Shown in pieces: positions 23,623 to 33,062 of a stretch of 34,874 bases of DNA (position 1 is the first letter of the stretch; each line of letters begins with the position of its first letter). Origin of the DNA: Balneolaceae bacterium (lineage in GTDB: Bacteria > Bacteroidota > Rhodothermia > Balneolales > Balneolaceae); the NCBI GenBank assembly GCA_007118695.1, contig SKRC01000216.1, positions 1-34,874 on the forward strand, written 5' to 3'. The notes under the pieces are model-generated. The model searched no databases. It was not told the DNA's origin and worked only from the letters and a program-made list of their open reading frames with translations. A program made the position numbers and the translations under genes.

Positions 23623-26208
23623 ATGTACGAATACGATCCGTTAGAAATTGAAACAAAATGGCAGGAATTCTGGCTCAGGAACAAAACTTTTCAAACACCT
23701 GAGGATACCGAAGCCCCAAAATATTATGTACTGGATATGTTTCCGTATCCAAGCGGATCCGGGCTTCATGTCGGCCATCCGGAAGGCTATACGGCCACCG
23801 ATATCATTGCACGCTATAAGCGAATGAAAGGTTTTAATGTGCTGCATCCGATCGGCTGGGATGCGTTTGGTCTGCCGGCTGAACAGTATGCGATTCGAAC
23901 CGGAACGCATCCGAGGGAAACAACGGAGAAAAATATCGTACGATTCCGGGAACAGCTTCAAATGCTCGGTTTTTCTTATGATTGGGACCGGGAAGTCAAT
24001 ACCACCGACCCGGACTATTACAAATGGACCCAATGGATTTTTTTGAAGCTATACGAAAAAGGACTTGCCTACCAGGATGAAGTGGCTGTCAACTGGTGCC
24101 CGGAGCTCGGCACCGTACTGGCCAATGAAGAAGTTATTGACGGAAAAAGCGAAGTGGGCGGATTTCCGGTCGTACGAAAACCGATGCGCCAATGGATGCT
24201 CCGCATTACAGAGTATGCCGAACAGCTGCTGGACGATCTGGAAAATCTCGAATGGCCTGAGTCGACCAAAGAGATGCAACGAAACTGGATTGGCCGGTCG
24301 ATCGGGGCTGATATCGATTTTCAGGTGGCCGACCATGATGAAAAAATAAATGTCTTCACCACCCGCCCGGATACGATTTTTGGTGCAACCTACATGGTTT
24401 TGGCACCGGAACATCACCTGGTGGAACAACTCACCACCGAAGAGCAGCGGGAAACGGTGGCGGAGTACAAAGAGAAAGCAGCTCTGAAATCGGACCTTGA
24501 ACGGCAGGAGCTGTCGAAGGATAAGACCGGAGTTTTTACCGGTGCCTATGCCATCAATCCGGCAAACAACAAGGAAATTCCGATTTGGGTCGCCGATTAT
24601 GTATTGGTTCATTATGGAACCGGGGCCATTATGGCTGTTCCCGGCGAAGATGAACGGGACTGGGAGTTTGCAGAAAAATACGATCTGCCGATAATCCGTA
24701 CCGTTGAGCCGCCGGAAGATTTTGAAGGCAAAGCCTATACGGGCCTGGGACAGACCATCAACAGTGATTTTCTTAATGGCCTCGAAACAGAAGAGGCGAA
24801 GCTGAAAATCATCAACTGGCTGGAAAAGAACGGAGTGGGCAAGAAAAGCATCAACTATAAGCTTCGCGACTGGCTCTTCTCCCGGCAGCGTTACTGGGGA
24901 GAACCGTTTCCGGTCATCCATGTCGATGGTGAACCCAAACCGGTCCTCGAAAGTGAACTCCCCGTGGAACTGCCGGAAATCGATGATTTTCAGCCAACCG
25001 AATCCGGAGAACCGCCCCTGGCCCGTGCCAAAGACTGGGTTGTGACCAAAGACCCTGAAACCGGCAAAACAGCCTTGCGTGAAACCAATACCATGCCGCA
25101 GTGGGCCGGTTCCTGCTGGTATTACCTGCGCTACATCAGTCCGCAATTCGATGAAGGGCCGGTGGAAAAATCTGGCGAGGAATATTGGATGCCGGTTGAT
25201 CTTTATGTGGGAGGGTCGGAGCATTCGGTGCTGCACCTGCTGTATGCCCGATTCTGGCACAAGGTATTGTACGACTGCGGAGTCGTATCAACCAAAGAGC
25301 CGTTTAAAAAACTTGTCCACCAGGGGATGATTCTCGGGGAAATGGAGTACACGGCGTACAGAAAAAACGGACAGTATCTGCGGCCATCGGATGCCGGGGG
25401 CATGGATGATGTGGAAAAGGTTAAACTTACCGAAAAGGATATCGAAAAAAGACAGGAAAAATTTGTATTGAAAGGCACGGACATAGAAGTGGACGCGAAG
25501 GCATATAAAATGTCGAAGTCCCGGGGTAATGTAATCAATCCCGACCAGGTGGTTGATCAGTTTGGTGCCGATTCACTGCGTTTGTATGAAATGTTTATGG
25601 GGCCGCTGGAGCAGGTCAAACCCTGGAGTACGAAAGGGGTGGAGGGGGTTTATCGGTTTTTGAACAGGGTCTGGCGCCTGATAATTGATGAAGAGAGCGG
25701 TGAAATTCAAAAAAATGTGGAGGAAACCGAGCCTGACAAAGAGCAGCTTAAAGTGCTGCATGAAGCGATACGAAAGGTAACCGAAGATATCGAGAATATG
25801 CGGTTTAACACGGCTATTTCGGCGCTGATGATTTTTGTGAACGAGGCGAATCAGTGGGAGAAACTGCCTGTTTCGGTTTTAAATACGTTTGTTTTGCTGT
25901 TGTCGCCATTTGCCCCGCATCTGGCCGAAGAGATGTGGAGCAGGCTTGGAAACTCGGAGTCGCTTGTTTACGAGCCCTGGCCTGAATTCAACGAAGAGTA
26001 CCTGAAGGAGGAAACCGTAATGTATCCGGTGCAAATCAACGGAAAGGTAAGAGGGGAGGTCCATGTTCCTTCCGACAAAGCCAAAGCAAAGGATTATGTG
26101 TTGGCACAAGCCAGGAAAGAGAAAAATGTTCAGCGATACCTGGACGGGACAACCGTTGTCAAGGAAATATTTGTACCCGGCCGTATAATCAACATTGTGG
26201 TGAAGTAA
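23623..26208 (+). CDS. leuS: Leucyl-tRNA synthetase
   Basis: Class I aminoacyl-tRNA synthetase that charges tRNA-Leu, in the cytoplasm. The start chosen is the ATG at 23623 ([14 protein letters not shown]), which matches the family N-terminus; the frame extends five codons to a GTG at 23608. Seen: the HIGH-type motif HVGH (49-52) in [17 protein letters not shown], the CP1 editing domain (about 225-415, with [19 protein letters not shown]), and [17 protein letters not shown]. The leucine-specific and signature motif KMSKS is at 629-633 in [16 protein letters not shown], followed by the anticodon-binding helical domain and a C-terminal domain ending in [19 protein letters not shown]. Length of 861 aa is normal for bacterial LeuRS. 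It stands alone, convergent to gltA. Identification is secure. Confidence 0.97.
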   Translation: MYEYDPLEIETKWQEFWLRNKTFQTPEDTEAPKYYVLDMFPYPSGSGLHVGHPEGYTATDIIARYKRMKGFNVLHPIGWDAFGLPAEQYAIRTGTHPRETTEKNIVRFREQLQMLGFSYDWDREVNTTDPDYYKWTQWIFLKLYEKGLAYQDEVAVNWCPELGTVLANEEVIDGKSEVGGFPVVRKPMRQWMLRITEYAEQLLDDLENLEWPESTKEMQRNWIGRSIGADIDFQVADHDEKINVFTTRPDTIFGATYMVLAPEHHLVEQLTTEEQRETVAEYKEKAALKSDLERQELSKDKTGVFTGAYAINPANNKEIPIWVADYVLVHYGTGAIMAVPGEDERDWEFAEKYDLPIIRTVEPPEDFEGKAYTGLGQTINSDFLNGLETEEAKLKIINWLEKNGVGKKSINYKLRDWLFSRQRYWGEPFPVIHVDGEPKPVLESELPVELPEIDDFQPTESGEPPLARAKDWVVTKDPETGKTALRETNTMPQWAGSCWYYLRYISPQFDEGPVEKSGEEYWMPVDLYVGGSEHSVLHLLYARFWHKVLYDCGVVSTKEPFKKLVHQGMILGEMEYTAYRKNGQYLRPSDAGGMDDVEKVKLTEKDIEKRQEKFVLKGTDIEVDAKAYKMSKSRGNVINPDQVVDQFGADSLRLYEMFMGPLEQVKPWSTKGVEGVYRFLNRVWRLIIDEESGEIQKNVEETEPDKEQLKVLHEAIRKVTEDIENMRFNTAISALMIFVNEANQWEKLPVSVLNTFVLLLSPFAPHLAEEMWSRLGNSESLVYEPWPEFNEEYLKEETVMYPVQINGKVRGEVHVPSDKAKAKDYVLAQARKEKNVQRYLDGTTVVKEIFVPGRIINIVVK

Positions 26209-26506
26209 TTGCGGGGTCACCAAGACTCGAAGAGACAAGGTTTTACCCGGTAAAATTTGATGAGAATCACAATAAAGTGTCAACTTTATCAATCAGGAAA
26301 AGCGAAGGTAGTCTTTTAACCACAACGCTTCACGGAGCTGTGCACACTTGAAGGTAGTCCTGTGGAGTTTAGCCAAATCCCATAATTCTCTCTGCGTCTC
26401 CGTACTTCCGCGGTGAATACTCAGAGGGATTCCCAAATACCTTTTGCAACTGCTGCATCTCTGAGCTTCCACGGCAAAAAACTATCGACCTGACACCGAA
26501 TACCCT
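26209..26506. other. Convergent intergenic space with degenerate short repeats
   Basis: 298 bases between the stops of leuS and the citrate synthase gene. It holds CACCAAGACTCGAAGAGA (about 26218-26235), a TTAACCACAACGCTTCACGG stretch (about 26316-26335) and CTCTCTGCGTCTCCGTAC (about 26387-26404), all degenerate forms of short dispersed intergenic repeats common in many bacterial genomes. I see no gene and no clean terminator. Confidence 0.5.
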
Positions 26507-27676
26507 TTATCTCTTATCGATGGGAACCCAGTCCAGGTTCTTTTCGCCTGTATAAAGGGCGCGCGGGCGAATCAGGCGGTTGTTGGCTGCCTGCTCGAGA
26601 TAATGGGCGGTCCACCCAGAAACCCGGCTCATGGTAAAGATGCAGGTATACAGATCGGGTTTGATACCGATCGAATAGTACACCGTTGCTGAAAAGAAGT
26701 CGACATTCGGGTCAATGTTTTTTTCACTCTTCATGGTCTCAAGGATGGCTTCCGACCACTCATAGAGTGTTTCATGGCCGGTCTCTTCCGAAAGGGCTTT
26801 CGACTTTTGACGCAGGTGATACGCTCTCGGGTCAAATGTCTTGTAAACCCGATGCCCGAAACCCATGATTTTTTCCCGGTTGGCCAGTTTCTTTTTTGTG
26901 AATGCGACCGGGTCTGCCTGTTCTCCCTGTTTGTCCATATTCAGCAGCATATTCATCACAGCCGTATTGGCTCCTCCGTGCAGCGGCCCTTTGAGTGCAC
27001 CGATTGCCCCCGTCACCGCGGAATAGATATCCGACTCGGTGGAACAGATAGTCCGGCAGGTAAACGTAGAGGCATTCATGCCGTGTTCAGCGTGAAGGAT
27101 CAGACACAAATCCATTGTATTCTCAGCCTGGGTTCCCGGCTTTTCCCCGTTGAGCATGTAGAGAAAATTAAAAGCTGTGCTTCCTTCTTTCAGGGGTGCT
27201 ACTATTTCCTTCCCATTTCTTACCCGGTCAAAAGCAGCGACAATCGTCGGCATCTGGGCTGTCATTGCAATGGCCTGGTTCTGATAATCCTGGTTGGAGT
27301 CGCCTGTTTCTTCCGGTGCAAAATCGGCAAGCATGGAGGTGGCGCTTCTCAGGACTGCCATGGGTTCGGCGTCCTTGTTGGTGTTTTTGATATAATCAAG
27401 AACAGGGTCAGGAACTTTACGTTCCTCTATTAATTTCTTTTTAAGTGCATCCAATTCCTGTTTATTGGGAAGCCTGTCGTTCCATAACAGGAAGCATACC
27501 TCTTCGAAAGTTGCATTTTCAGCCAGTGTATCGATGTTGTAACCAGCATAGATCAGCTCTCCCTTCTGCCCATCGATGGAACTCTTTGTGGTAGAAAACG
27601 CTATAATTCCCTCCAGTCCCCGGTTGATGTGTGGATATTCATTGGTATCGATGTCTTGCAATTTCAGCTTGGCCAT
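26507..27676 (-). CDS. gltA: Citrate synthase
   Basis: Condenses oxaloacetate and acetyl-CoA to citrate, first step of the TCA cycle. The 389 aa protein starts at the ATG at 27676 (MAKLKLQDIDTNEYPHINRG); a TTG four codons upstream is less likely. Catalytic residues are in place: His233 (GPLHGGANTAV), His275 (MGFGHRVYK) and Asp326 (PNVDFFSATVYY). HAEHGMNASTFTCR (196-208) is also typical. The length and the absence of the extra N-terminal domain of Gram-negative type II enzymes mark the short, dimeric type I-like form, closer to Bacillus and archaeal citrate synthases. 2-Methylcitrate synthase has the same motifs and cannot be fully excluded, but no prp genes are nearby. It stands alone, with about 410 bases of upstream space. 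Confidence 0.93.
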   Translation of the reverse strand: MAKLKLQDIDTNEYPHINRGLEGIIAFSTTKSSIDGQKGELIYAGYNIDTLAENATFEEVCFLLWNDRLPNKQELDALKKKLIEERKVPDPVLDYIKNTNKDAEPMAVLRSATSMLADFAPEETGDSNQDYQNQAIAMTAQMPTIVAAFDRVRNGKEIVAPLKEGSTAFNFLYMLNGEKPGTQAENTMDLCLILHAEHGMNASTFTCRTICSTESDIYSAVTGAIGALKGPLHGGANTAVMNMLLNMDKQGEQADPVAFTKKKLANREKIMGFGHRVYKTFDPRAYHLRQKSKALSEETGHETLYEWSEAILETMKSEKNIDPNVDFFSATVYYSIGIKPDLYTCIFTMSRVSGWTAHYLEQAANNRLIRPRALYTGEKNLDWVPIDKR

Positions 27677-28087
27677 TCTGGTAGTCAATATTTTGGTTAA
27701 TAAGGTTCAGTCAGGTCCTCAGACCCGGCAAAGGTCACTTTGCAACGGTTGTTTTCAGTGCTGCTTTAAAAAAACCGTGATACAGAAGATAAACGGTTAA
27801 ATTAATACAGCTCTTGTGGAGATCTGCCAGACTTTGAAACCGTTTTTATCAGAACGCATAAGTTAATAAAAGACCTTTGATTTATGAAGGAAAATTGAAA
27901 TAAGCTCAATCCGAATTAATTGCCGGGAAATCAGTGCTGTCTATCAGCTTGTGTCTTAAAATTCCGGTAAAAGAATTCGGCTGATTTCAAGCACGATCCT
28001 GTTACATCATATAGCTCATTATCAATCAGGAAACTGCCGGTAAAATATATGAATACTTGCGGGGAATAAAATTGAACAAGAATATAA
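27677..28087. other. Intergenic space upstream of gltA
   Basis: 411 bases between mazG (stop at 28088, minus) and the citrate synthase start, which must hold the gltA promoter. It is AT-rich with no reading frame of protein-like composition, no clear terminator for the mazG operon, and no promoter motif I could place with confidence. Confidence 0.4.
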
Positions 28088-28855
28088 TTAATAGCCTTTC
28101 ATTTTTGCTTCATCCCAAAGTTCATCCATCTCTTCCAGAGAGGAGGAGGCGAGGTCCTTGTTGCCGGCTTTTAAATGTTCTTCAATATAGCGGAACCGGT
28201 TTTCGAATTTCCGGTTGGCCTGCCGCAGGGAGTCTTCGGCATTGAGTTGCAGCAGACGCCCTACATTGACCAGGGAAAACAGAAGGTCGCCAAACTCATC
28301 TTTTCGGTTTTCCTGGTCCTGTTGGCCAACGGCTTCCCGCCATTCGTCGATCTCTTCGTTCAGTTTTTCCCATGCCAGCTCCCATTCGGACCAGTCAAAA
28401 CCCACATTACCGGCTTTTTCCTGCATTCGCTGGGCGCGAATCAAAGCCGGCAGACGCTCGGGGAGCCCGTCCAGGGTTGAGGATTTGCCTTCCTTTAACT
28501 TGATATTCTCCCAGTTCACGGCCACCTGATGATCGCTGTCGGCAGCCGCTCCTTCAAAGACATGGGGGTGACGGCGGATTAATTTTTCTGATATGCCCCG
28601 GATCACATCATCGATTGAAAACTTTTTTTTCTCTTCAGCCATTCTGCTGTGAAACAGAACATGAAGCAGCAGGTCGCCCAGCTCTTTTTTTAATTCATCA
28701 TAATTTTTCTGGTCTATCGCTTCAACGACTTCATACGCCTCTTCGATAAGATTGTCTTTTATCGATTCGTGGGTCTGTTTCCGGTCCCACGGACACTCTT
28801 TGCGGAGTATGGAAACGAGTTTGACCAGTTCATCAAATTCTTTGCTTGGTTTCAT
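28088..28855 (-). CDS. mazG: MazG nucleoside triphosphate pyrophosphohydrolase
   Basis: All-alpha NTP pyrophosphohydrolase that hydrolyses (d)NTPs, including aberrant ones, to monophosphates and pyrophosphate; 255 aa, the size of full-length two-domain MazG. The first domain has CPWDRKQTHESIKDNLIEEA with EEAYEVVEAID (38-48) and ELGDLLLHVLFH (58-69), the EExxE-12-28-ExxD metal site, and ends at RRHPHVF. The second domain has EEIDEWREAV and DEFGDLLFSLVNVGRLL, with acidic residues retained as well, so both may bind metal. It begins 2 bases after the stop of the exported AsnB-like gene and is the last gene of a four-gene run that begins with maf, another house-cleaning pyrophosphatase. Identification is secure. 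Confidence 0.95.
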   Translation of the reverse strand: MKPSKEFDELVKLVSILRKECPWDRKQTHESIKDNLIEEAYEVVEAIDQKNYDELKKELGDLLLHVLFHSRMAEEKKKFSIDDVIRGISEKLIRRHPHVFEGAAADSDHQVAVNWENIKLKEGKSSTLDGLPERLPALIRAQRMQEKAGNVGFDWSEWELAWEKLNEEIDEWREAVGQQDQENRKDEFGDLLFSLVNVGRLLQLNAEDSLRQANRKFENRFRYIEEHLKAGNKDLASSSLEEMDELWDEAKMKGY

Positions 28856-28857
28856 GT

Positions 28858-30126
28858 TCAGGTCTCAAGTTTCTGCTCCTGGGCAGCAGGGAACAGGATG
28901 TTGTTAAGTATCAGGCGGTATCCCGGGCTGTTGGTGTGCAGGCTCAGATCGGTTGGGGGATCATTCACACGGTGCTTGTAATCTTCCGGATCATGGCCGG
29001 CGTAAAAGGTAAAGGTTCCGGCTCCATAATTACCATGCAGATACTTGACCTGATCGCGGCCCGGCGATTCACCCAGAATAACCACATGACTTTTAATTTT
29101 ATCTTTCTTGAATGCAGTCGTCTGTCCGTAGAAACCTTTGATACTGCTCACATGATTTTGCGTCAGCATGGTCGGGACCGGATCCCATTTGGCTGAAAAG
29201 TCAAAAAGAGTAAAATAATCCAGGCTTTCACTGATCTGGTTCAGGTTAACTTCAATATCTATGTTACCGTGCTGGTAGATATAAGGGTCTGTATTGACCG
29301 TGAAATTTTCAAAAGCAAAGGTATTGGAGAAATCCAGTTTCTCATTTGCATTCCGGTCGACCGGGTCTCCATCAAATTGCTCGGGTACGATATCCACATC
29401 CGCAGCGGCAAGAGCAATATCAAGGGTATTGGTTCCTGAACACATGGCAAAAAGAAATCCGCCATTTCCCACATAACTCTGAATTTCCTGGGCGACGGCC
29501 AGTTTCAGGTCACTGACTTTATCAAAATTGAGTTCTGCCGCCAGTTCCTCCATTTTTCGCACCTCTTCTATATACCAGGGCTGATTTCTGTAGGAAGCCC
29601 AGAACTTGCCAAACTGTCCGGTAAAATCCTCATGATGCAGATGAAGCCAGTCGTAATTTTCCAGTTCTCCGTTCAGTACTTCCCTGTCGTAGATGATGTC
29701 GTACGATACCTCTGCATAGTCGAGGGCCAGGGTTACCGCATCATCCCATGGCTGGGCCTGCGGAGGGCTATAAACGGCAATGGTAGGGGCCTTTTCCAGG
29801 TTAACTGCGGCCATATTTACATCGGGTTGTTCAACCTCACGGATTATCCGTTCCGCTTCCGCCTCACTGATGACCTCAACCCTGACATCTCTGATGCGGC
29901 TTTTCCTGACAATCTCATTGTTATTGGGGGCCAAAAAACTCCCGCCCCTGTAGTTCAGAAGCCACATGCCGGTCTCACCGTCTTCAATGTGATTGAAAAT
30001 AATCCCATAGGCTTTCAGATGGTTGGTCTGAGAGGCGTCCATGGGGATCAGAACCCGTTCCTGGGCAGTAAGCAGCAACGGCATGGCAAATAAAAACAGG
30101 ACAATTGAAATGATTTTTTTCATCAT
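28858..30126 (-). CDS. Exported protein of the Bacteroidota 'AsnB-like' family, function unknown
   Basis: A 422 aa protein with a signal peptide (KIISIVLFLFAMPLLLTAQ), hence periplasmic or exported. The sequence beginning RVLIPMDASQTNHLKAYGIIFNHIE, WLLNYRGGSFL and then VEVISEAEAERI is typical of a conserved Bacteroidota family often labelled asparagine synthetase B. I see neither the N-terminal Cys glutaminase domain nor the ATP-binding SGGxDS domain of true AsnB, so that label is not supported. The middle (IAVYSPPQAQPWDDAVTLALDYAEV, DWLHLHHEDFTGQ, GNGGFLFAMCSGTNTLDIALAA) suggests an amidotransferase-like or ThuA-like alpha/beta fold, without a clear catalytic triad. It follows the TPR gene by 4 bases and precedes mazG by 2. 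Family recognised from memory; function unknown. Confidence 0.75.
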   Translation of the reverse strand: MMKKIISIVLFLFAMPLLLTAQERVLIPMDASQTNHLKAYGIIFNHIEDGETGMWLLNYRGGSFLAPNNNEIVRKSRIRDVRVEVISEAEAERIIREVEQPDVNMAAVNLEKAPTIAVYSPPQAQPWDDAVTLALDYAEVSYDIIYDREVLNGELENYDWLHLHHEDFTGQFGKFWASYRNQPWYIEEVRKMEELAAELNFDKVSDLKLAVAQEIQSYVGNGGFLFAMCSGTNTLDIALAAADVDIVPEQFDGDPVDRNANEKLDFSNTFAFENFTVNTDPYIYQHGNIDIEVNLNQISESLDYFTLFDFSAKWDPVPTMLTQNHVSSIKGFYGQTTAFKKDKIKSHVVILGESPGRDQVKYLHGNYGAGTFTFYAGHDPEDYKHRVNDPPTDLSLHTNSPGYRLILNNILFPAAQEQKLET

Positions 30127-30130
30127 GATA

Positions 30131-32074
30131 CTATGAGCTTAGACGAGTGAAATATTGAAGTACTTCTCTGGCGTAGGGCGCATAAAAGCCCTGTGGAAAT
30201 TCGAGGATCAACTTTTCATAAAGCTCTTCCACATCCTCCATAGTGGCCGGCCAATTGGTACGGTCCGTCAATTCCGAGTCGGAAAAGGGGAGGTTTTCAT
30301 CCTCTTCATTTCGAAGCAATTCGCCCGTTATTCCGCCCAACTGGTCCGGTCCGCCGGCGTCCACAATAATCCGGGCCATGGTTGCCTGTTCCCAGAGCAG
30401 CCTTTCCCTCAGTGGAGAGCTATTGCCGCTGTCATTGACCGACTTGATCATTGTATAGAGAATCGGGACATGGCGGACGTCACTGTGTGATGAAATTTCT
30501 ACCAGGCCATTGTCAATGAACGGGTTGCCGGCATCATCAAGAATATCCATGAATTTGGATAAGGCCCGGGTTGTCTCTCCGCTGTAGAGCGATTCAATAA
30601 CAGCTGCATACTCTTTGAGGGCAGCACCGGTGGTGTCGGCGCGCTTGCCCTGCTGAATCCACATACGCAGTTTCAATGCATCATTGGCATAATAGGATAC
30701 GTTTCGCCGTTCCAGTGAGCGCAACTGAATAAGGGCAAAATCAAAATCACCCGAAAAGAAGTCGGTAAGACTTAAAAAATAGCGTGCTTTTTCTGCCAGT
30801 TCTGAGTCTTCGGCGTTCCTGTTTGCCCTGGTTAAGGCTTGACGCGCCTCCGTATAATTCTGATTAAACAGGGCCAGGCGGCCACGTAAATAGTGCAGCT
30901 TGGCATGGTTTCTGTCGGCGATTTCTTCCTCGATCTTATCAATCCAGTGCAGGGCCTGGTCTTTGTCATAAAAAACATCCAGGGATAGTTCGGCGAGACG
31001 CACCATGACTCTGTCTCTCTGCTCGTAATGGCGAGCGTCTTCAAGCAAATCGGAGCCGAGCTGATAGGATTGTTGGAAAAGTTTATTACGCAACTGAAGA
31101 TCTTCGAGGTTATGGTCGCTCAAATAATCGGCCCAGGCATGATAGACTTCGGCTTCCCGGTCTTTTGCCCGGTTTTTCACTCTCAGATTTGATGAATCCG
31201 TGTAGTATTGGAAAGCTTCGGCTGCCAATTCAAATTCACTATTGGAAAGCAGTTTTTCGGCAAGCGAGTAGAGTGAATAATTGAGAACTTCCGTACGCGA
31301 CTCGTATTGCCGGGCGGCAACCAGTGCCCGGCGAAACTGTTCGGTTTCGATCAGCAGCCAGGTATAGAGCTGATGCATCTGATTATAGGCCGGATGGTTT
31401 GTATCCATCTCAACAATGTGGTCTTCGATTTCCAGGGCAGCGGTTTCATAGAGCTGGGAATCGTTCATTCGCAATAACCGTTGCTGAACAAAGTTCATCT
31501 GATTCGGATTATTCCGAATGAGTTTAAAATACTCGCTCATCGCCTTTGCGAAATTTCCGGCCTGCATATGGGCATTGGCCACTTCATTGATAAACAATGT
31601 GTTGTCGCCGAACTCATCCCTTGCCTTCAGGTAGAAGTCGGCCGCCCTTGCATATTCCCTTCGATTGATCAGGGTATTGCCGACCTGGTAGTACAATTGC
31701 ATGTTCCTGTAATTGTCCTGGATTACCTGTTCCCAGATCTCGAACGCACTCTCCTTATCTCCTTTGGAATGCAGGATTTCGCCATTGCGAATAAGAAGCT
31801 GATTGGAACTGTAGCCGCTGTCAATGCGTCTTTCTATCAGCCCGGAGGCTTCTTCATACTCCTTCAGGTTAACCAGGCAGTCTATCAGGCGGTCGAAAAA
31901 GATATTAGCCTCAGGGTTTTCCTCATGCAGCCGCTGGAGGATCGGCAGTGCATCTTCAAAGTTTTGTTGCTGCATCATTCTGTTGGCAAGCTGAAAATCG
32001 GAATTTTGGGCCTGCAGAAGCTCGGCACTGAAAAATCCGGCAATGAGCGCAGCAATGAGAGTTAATTTTTTCAT
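30131..32074 (-). CDS. Exported TPR-repeat protein
   Basis: A 647 aa protein with a signal peptide (KKLTLIAALIAGFFSAELLQAQ, cleaved near residue 23), followed by an almost wholly helical chain of tetratricopeptide-type repeats. Good repeats include FQLANRMMQQQNFEDALPILQRLHEENPE, RLIDCLVNLKEYEEA and YYQVGNTLINRREYARAADFY (split here by segment). Further repeats continue to about residue 470. The C-terminal end (LPFSDSELTDRTNWPATMEDVEEL, then LILEFPQGFYAPYAREVL) resembles the terminal repeat of tol-pal-type or outer-membrane assembly TPR proteins. Its role is likely as a periplasmic scaffold, but partners are unknown. Translation is coupled to maf, whose TGA overlaps this ATG (ATGA at 32071-32074). 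Confidence 0.8.
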   Translation of the reverse strand: MKKLTLIAALIAGFFSAELLQAQNSDFQLANRMMQQQNFEDALPILQRLHEENPEANIFFDRLIDCLVNLKEYEEASGLIERRIDSGYSSNQLLIRNGEILHSKGDKESAFEIWEQVIQDNYRNMQLYYQVGNTLINRREYARAADFYLKARDEFGDNTLFINEVANAHMQAGNFAKAMSEYFKLIRNNPNQMNFVQQRLLRMNDSQLYETAALEIEDHIVEMDTNHPAYNQMHQLYTWLLIETEQFRRALVAARQYESRTEVLNYSLYSLAEKLLSNSEFELAAEAFQYYTDSSNLRVKNRAKDREAEVYHAWADYLSDHNLEDLQLRNKLFQQSYQLGSDLLEDARHYEQRDRVMVRLAELSLDVFYDKDQALHWIDKIEEEIADRNHAKLHYLRGRLALFNQNYTEARQALTRANRNAEDSELAEKARYFLSLTDFFSGDFDFALIQLRSLERRNVSYYANDALKLRMWIQQGKRADTTGAALKEYAAVIESLYSGETTRALSKFMDILDDAGNPFIDNGLVEISSHSDVRHVPILYTMIKSVNDSGNSSPLRERLLWEQATMARIIVDAGGPDQLGGITGELLRNEEDENLPFSDSELTDRTNWPATMEDVEELYEKLILEFPQGFYAPYAREVLQYFTRLSS

Positions 32075-32685
32075 GACGTCTGCATATGGGCTTGATTCAC
32101 GATTTCAGGTGCTATTTGCTTCATATTTTGATAGAATTTGTGGAGCGGGAACCCGACGACATTATAATAATCGCCCTCTATACCGGAAATAAAAAGAGAG
32201 CCCCGGTCATCCTGAATTCCATATGCTCCGGCTTTGTCCATGGGACTTCCGGAGCGTACATATTGGTCAATTTCACGCTCTGTTAACGTGGTAAATGTTA
32301 CTTTGGTTCGTTCATGAAAACAAAGTTCTTTTGTAATTTTCGCATCCCCGCCGGTTCTTATCAGGGCTACCCCGGTAAAAACGTCGTGGGTATTACCACT
32401 CAGATTCCTTAACATCTGCCTGGCTTCGGATTCATCAGCCGGCTGGCCCAGTATTGATCCGTTTAAAACAACAAGGGTATCGGCTGCAATCACAAGTGAA
32501 TGTGCTCTTTCCGAGGCAACAGAAAGTGCTTTTTGATGTGCAAGGGTTTCGACAATTTCGGCCGGATCCCTGTCTGAATCGAAATTTTCTTCGATATTGC
32601 TGGGGATTACCTCAAAGGAAAGACCCAGTTGTGATAGCAGTTTTTTCCTGCGGGGGCTGTTGGATGCCAGTATGAGATGAACCAC
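32071..32685 (-). CDS. maf: Maf-family nucleotide pyrophosphatase
   Basis: House-cleaning enzyme that hydrolyses non-canonical or modified nucleoside triphosphates, often dTTP/UTP or methylated forms; 204 aa, normal size. Seen: LILASNSPRRKKLLSQLG (4-21), the Maf signature with SxSPRR, then SLVIAADTLVVLNGSILGQPA with the conserved ADT, the TGVAL segment after NTHDVF, and DKAGAYGIQDDRGSLFI with the DKAGAYGIQ motif. The YhdE subfamily (dTTP/UTP) is favoured by DKAGAYGIQ. It is the first gene of a tightly packed minus-strand run (maf, TPR protein, AsnB-like protein, mazG). The gene is divergent from the DUF3098 gene across 112 bases that should hold both promoters. Confidence 0.95.
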   Translation of the reverse strand: MVHLILASNSPRRKKLLSQLGLSFEVIPSNIEENFDSDRDPAEIVETLAHQKALSVASERAHSLVIAADTLVVLNGSILGQPADESEARQMLRNLSGNTHDVFTGVALIRTGGDAKITKELCFHERTKVTFTTLTEREIDQYVRSGSPMDKAGAYGIQDDRGSLFISGIEGDYYNVVGFPLHKFYQNMKQIAPEIVNQAHMQTS

Positions 32686-32797
32686 AATATTTCTGATAGA
32701 TTTTTTGTTACATGTTGCACCATTTTTGCAGTTCTTGCAGAAATGCTAACTTAACGCACGAAATTGAGATAGTAAATCATTACTTCAAATATACGAT

Positions 32798-33058
32798 ATG
32801 GCGGCAAGAAGAAAACAACGAGGACGTGGAAAAAAGGAACAAAAACCGATGCTATTCTCCACACTCAATTACAAATACATGGGGCTGGGTGTGTTGCTGA
32901 TCGTTGTCGGTTTTACGGCAATGTACCTGGAAAATGAAGTGCACGGCTTTATATCCCTCTATATTTCACCCATTGTCATTCTGGGTGGGTATCTGACCGT
33001 CCTGATAGCCATTTTAAAGCGTGACAAGGAACCGCCCGAACCACAACCTTCAGCATAG
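32798..33058 (+). CDS. DUF3098 small membrane protein
   Basis: An 86 aa protein with a basic N-terminus (ARRKQRGRGKKEQK), two transmembrane helices (about 28-44 and 55-73), and a short charged tail rich in Pro and Glu. The NYKYMGLGVLLIVVGFTAM and SPIVILGGYLTVLIAI pattern is that of DUF3098, a Bacteroidota-restricted family usually next to ftsX or uppP. Those partners are not visible here; instead it lies directly before a DUF92 gene whose frame begins within or just after its end. Function is unknown. The ATG at 32798 follows an AT-rich leader without a clear ribosome-binding site. Confidence 0.8.
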   Translation: MAARRKQRGRGKKEQKPMLFSTLNYKYMGLGVLLIVVGFTAMYLENEVHGFISLYISPIVILGGYLTVLIAILKRDKEPPEPQPSA

Positions 33059-33062
33059 ACAT

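Noticed and set aside
24049-25260. 403-codon open frame on the minus strand inside leuS
   Set aside because: Antisense to the conserved core of leucyl-tRNA synthetase; a by-product of codon use on the coding strand.
28858-30126. Asparagine synthetase B as product name
   Set aside because: The protein is exported and lacks the N-terminal Cys glutaminase and the SGGxDS ATP-binding motif of AsnB.
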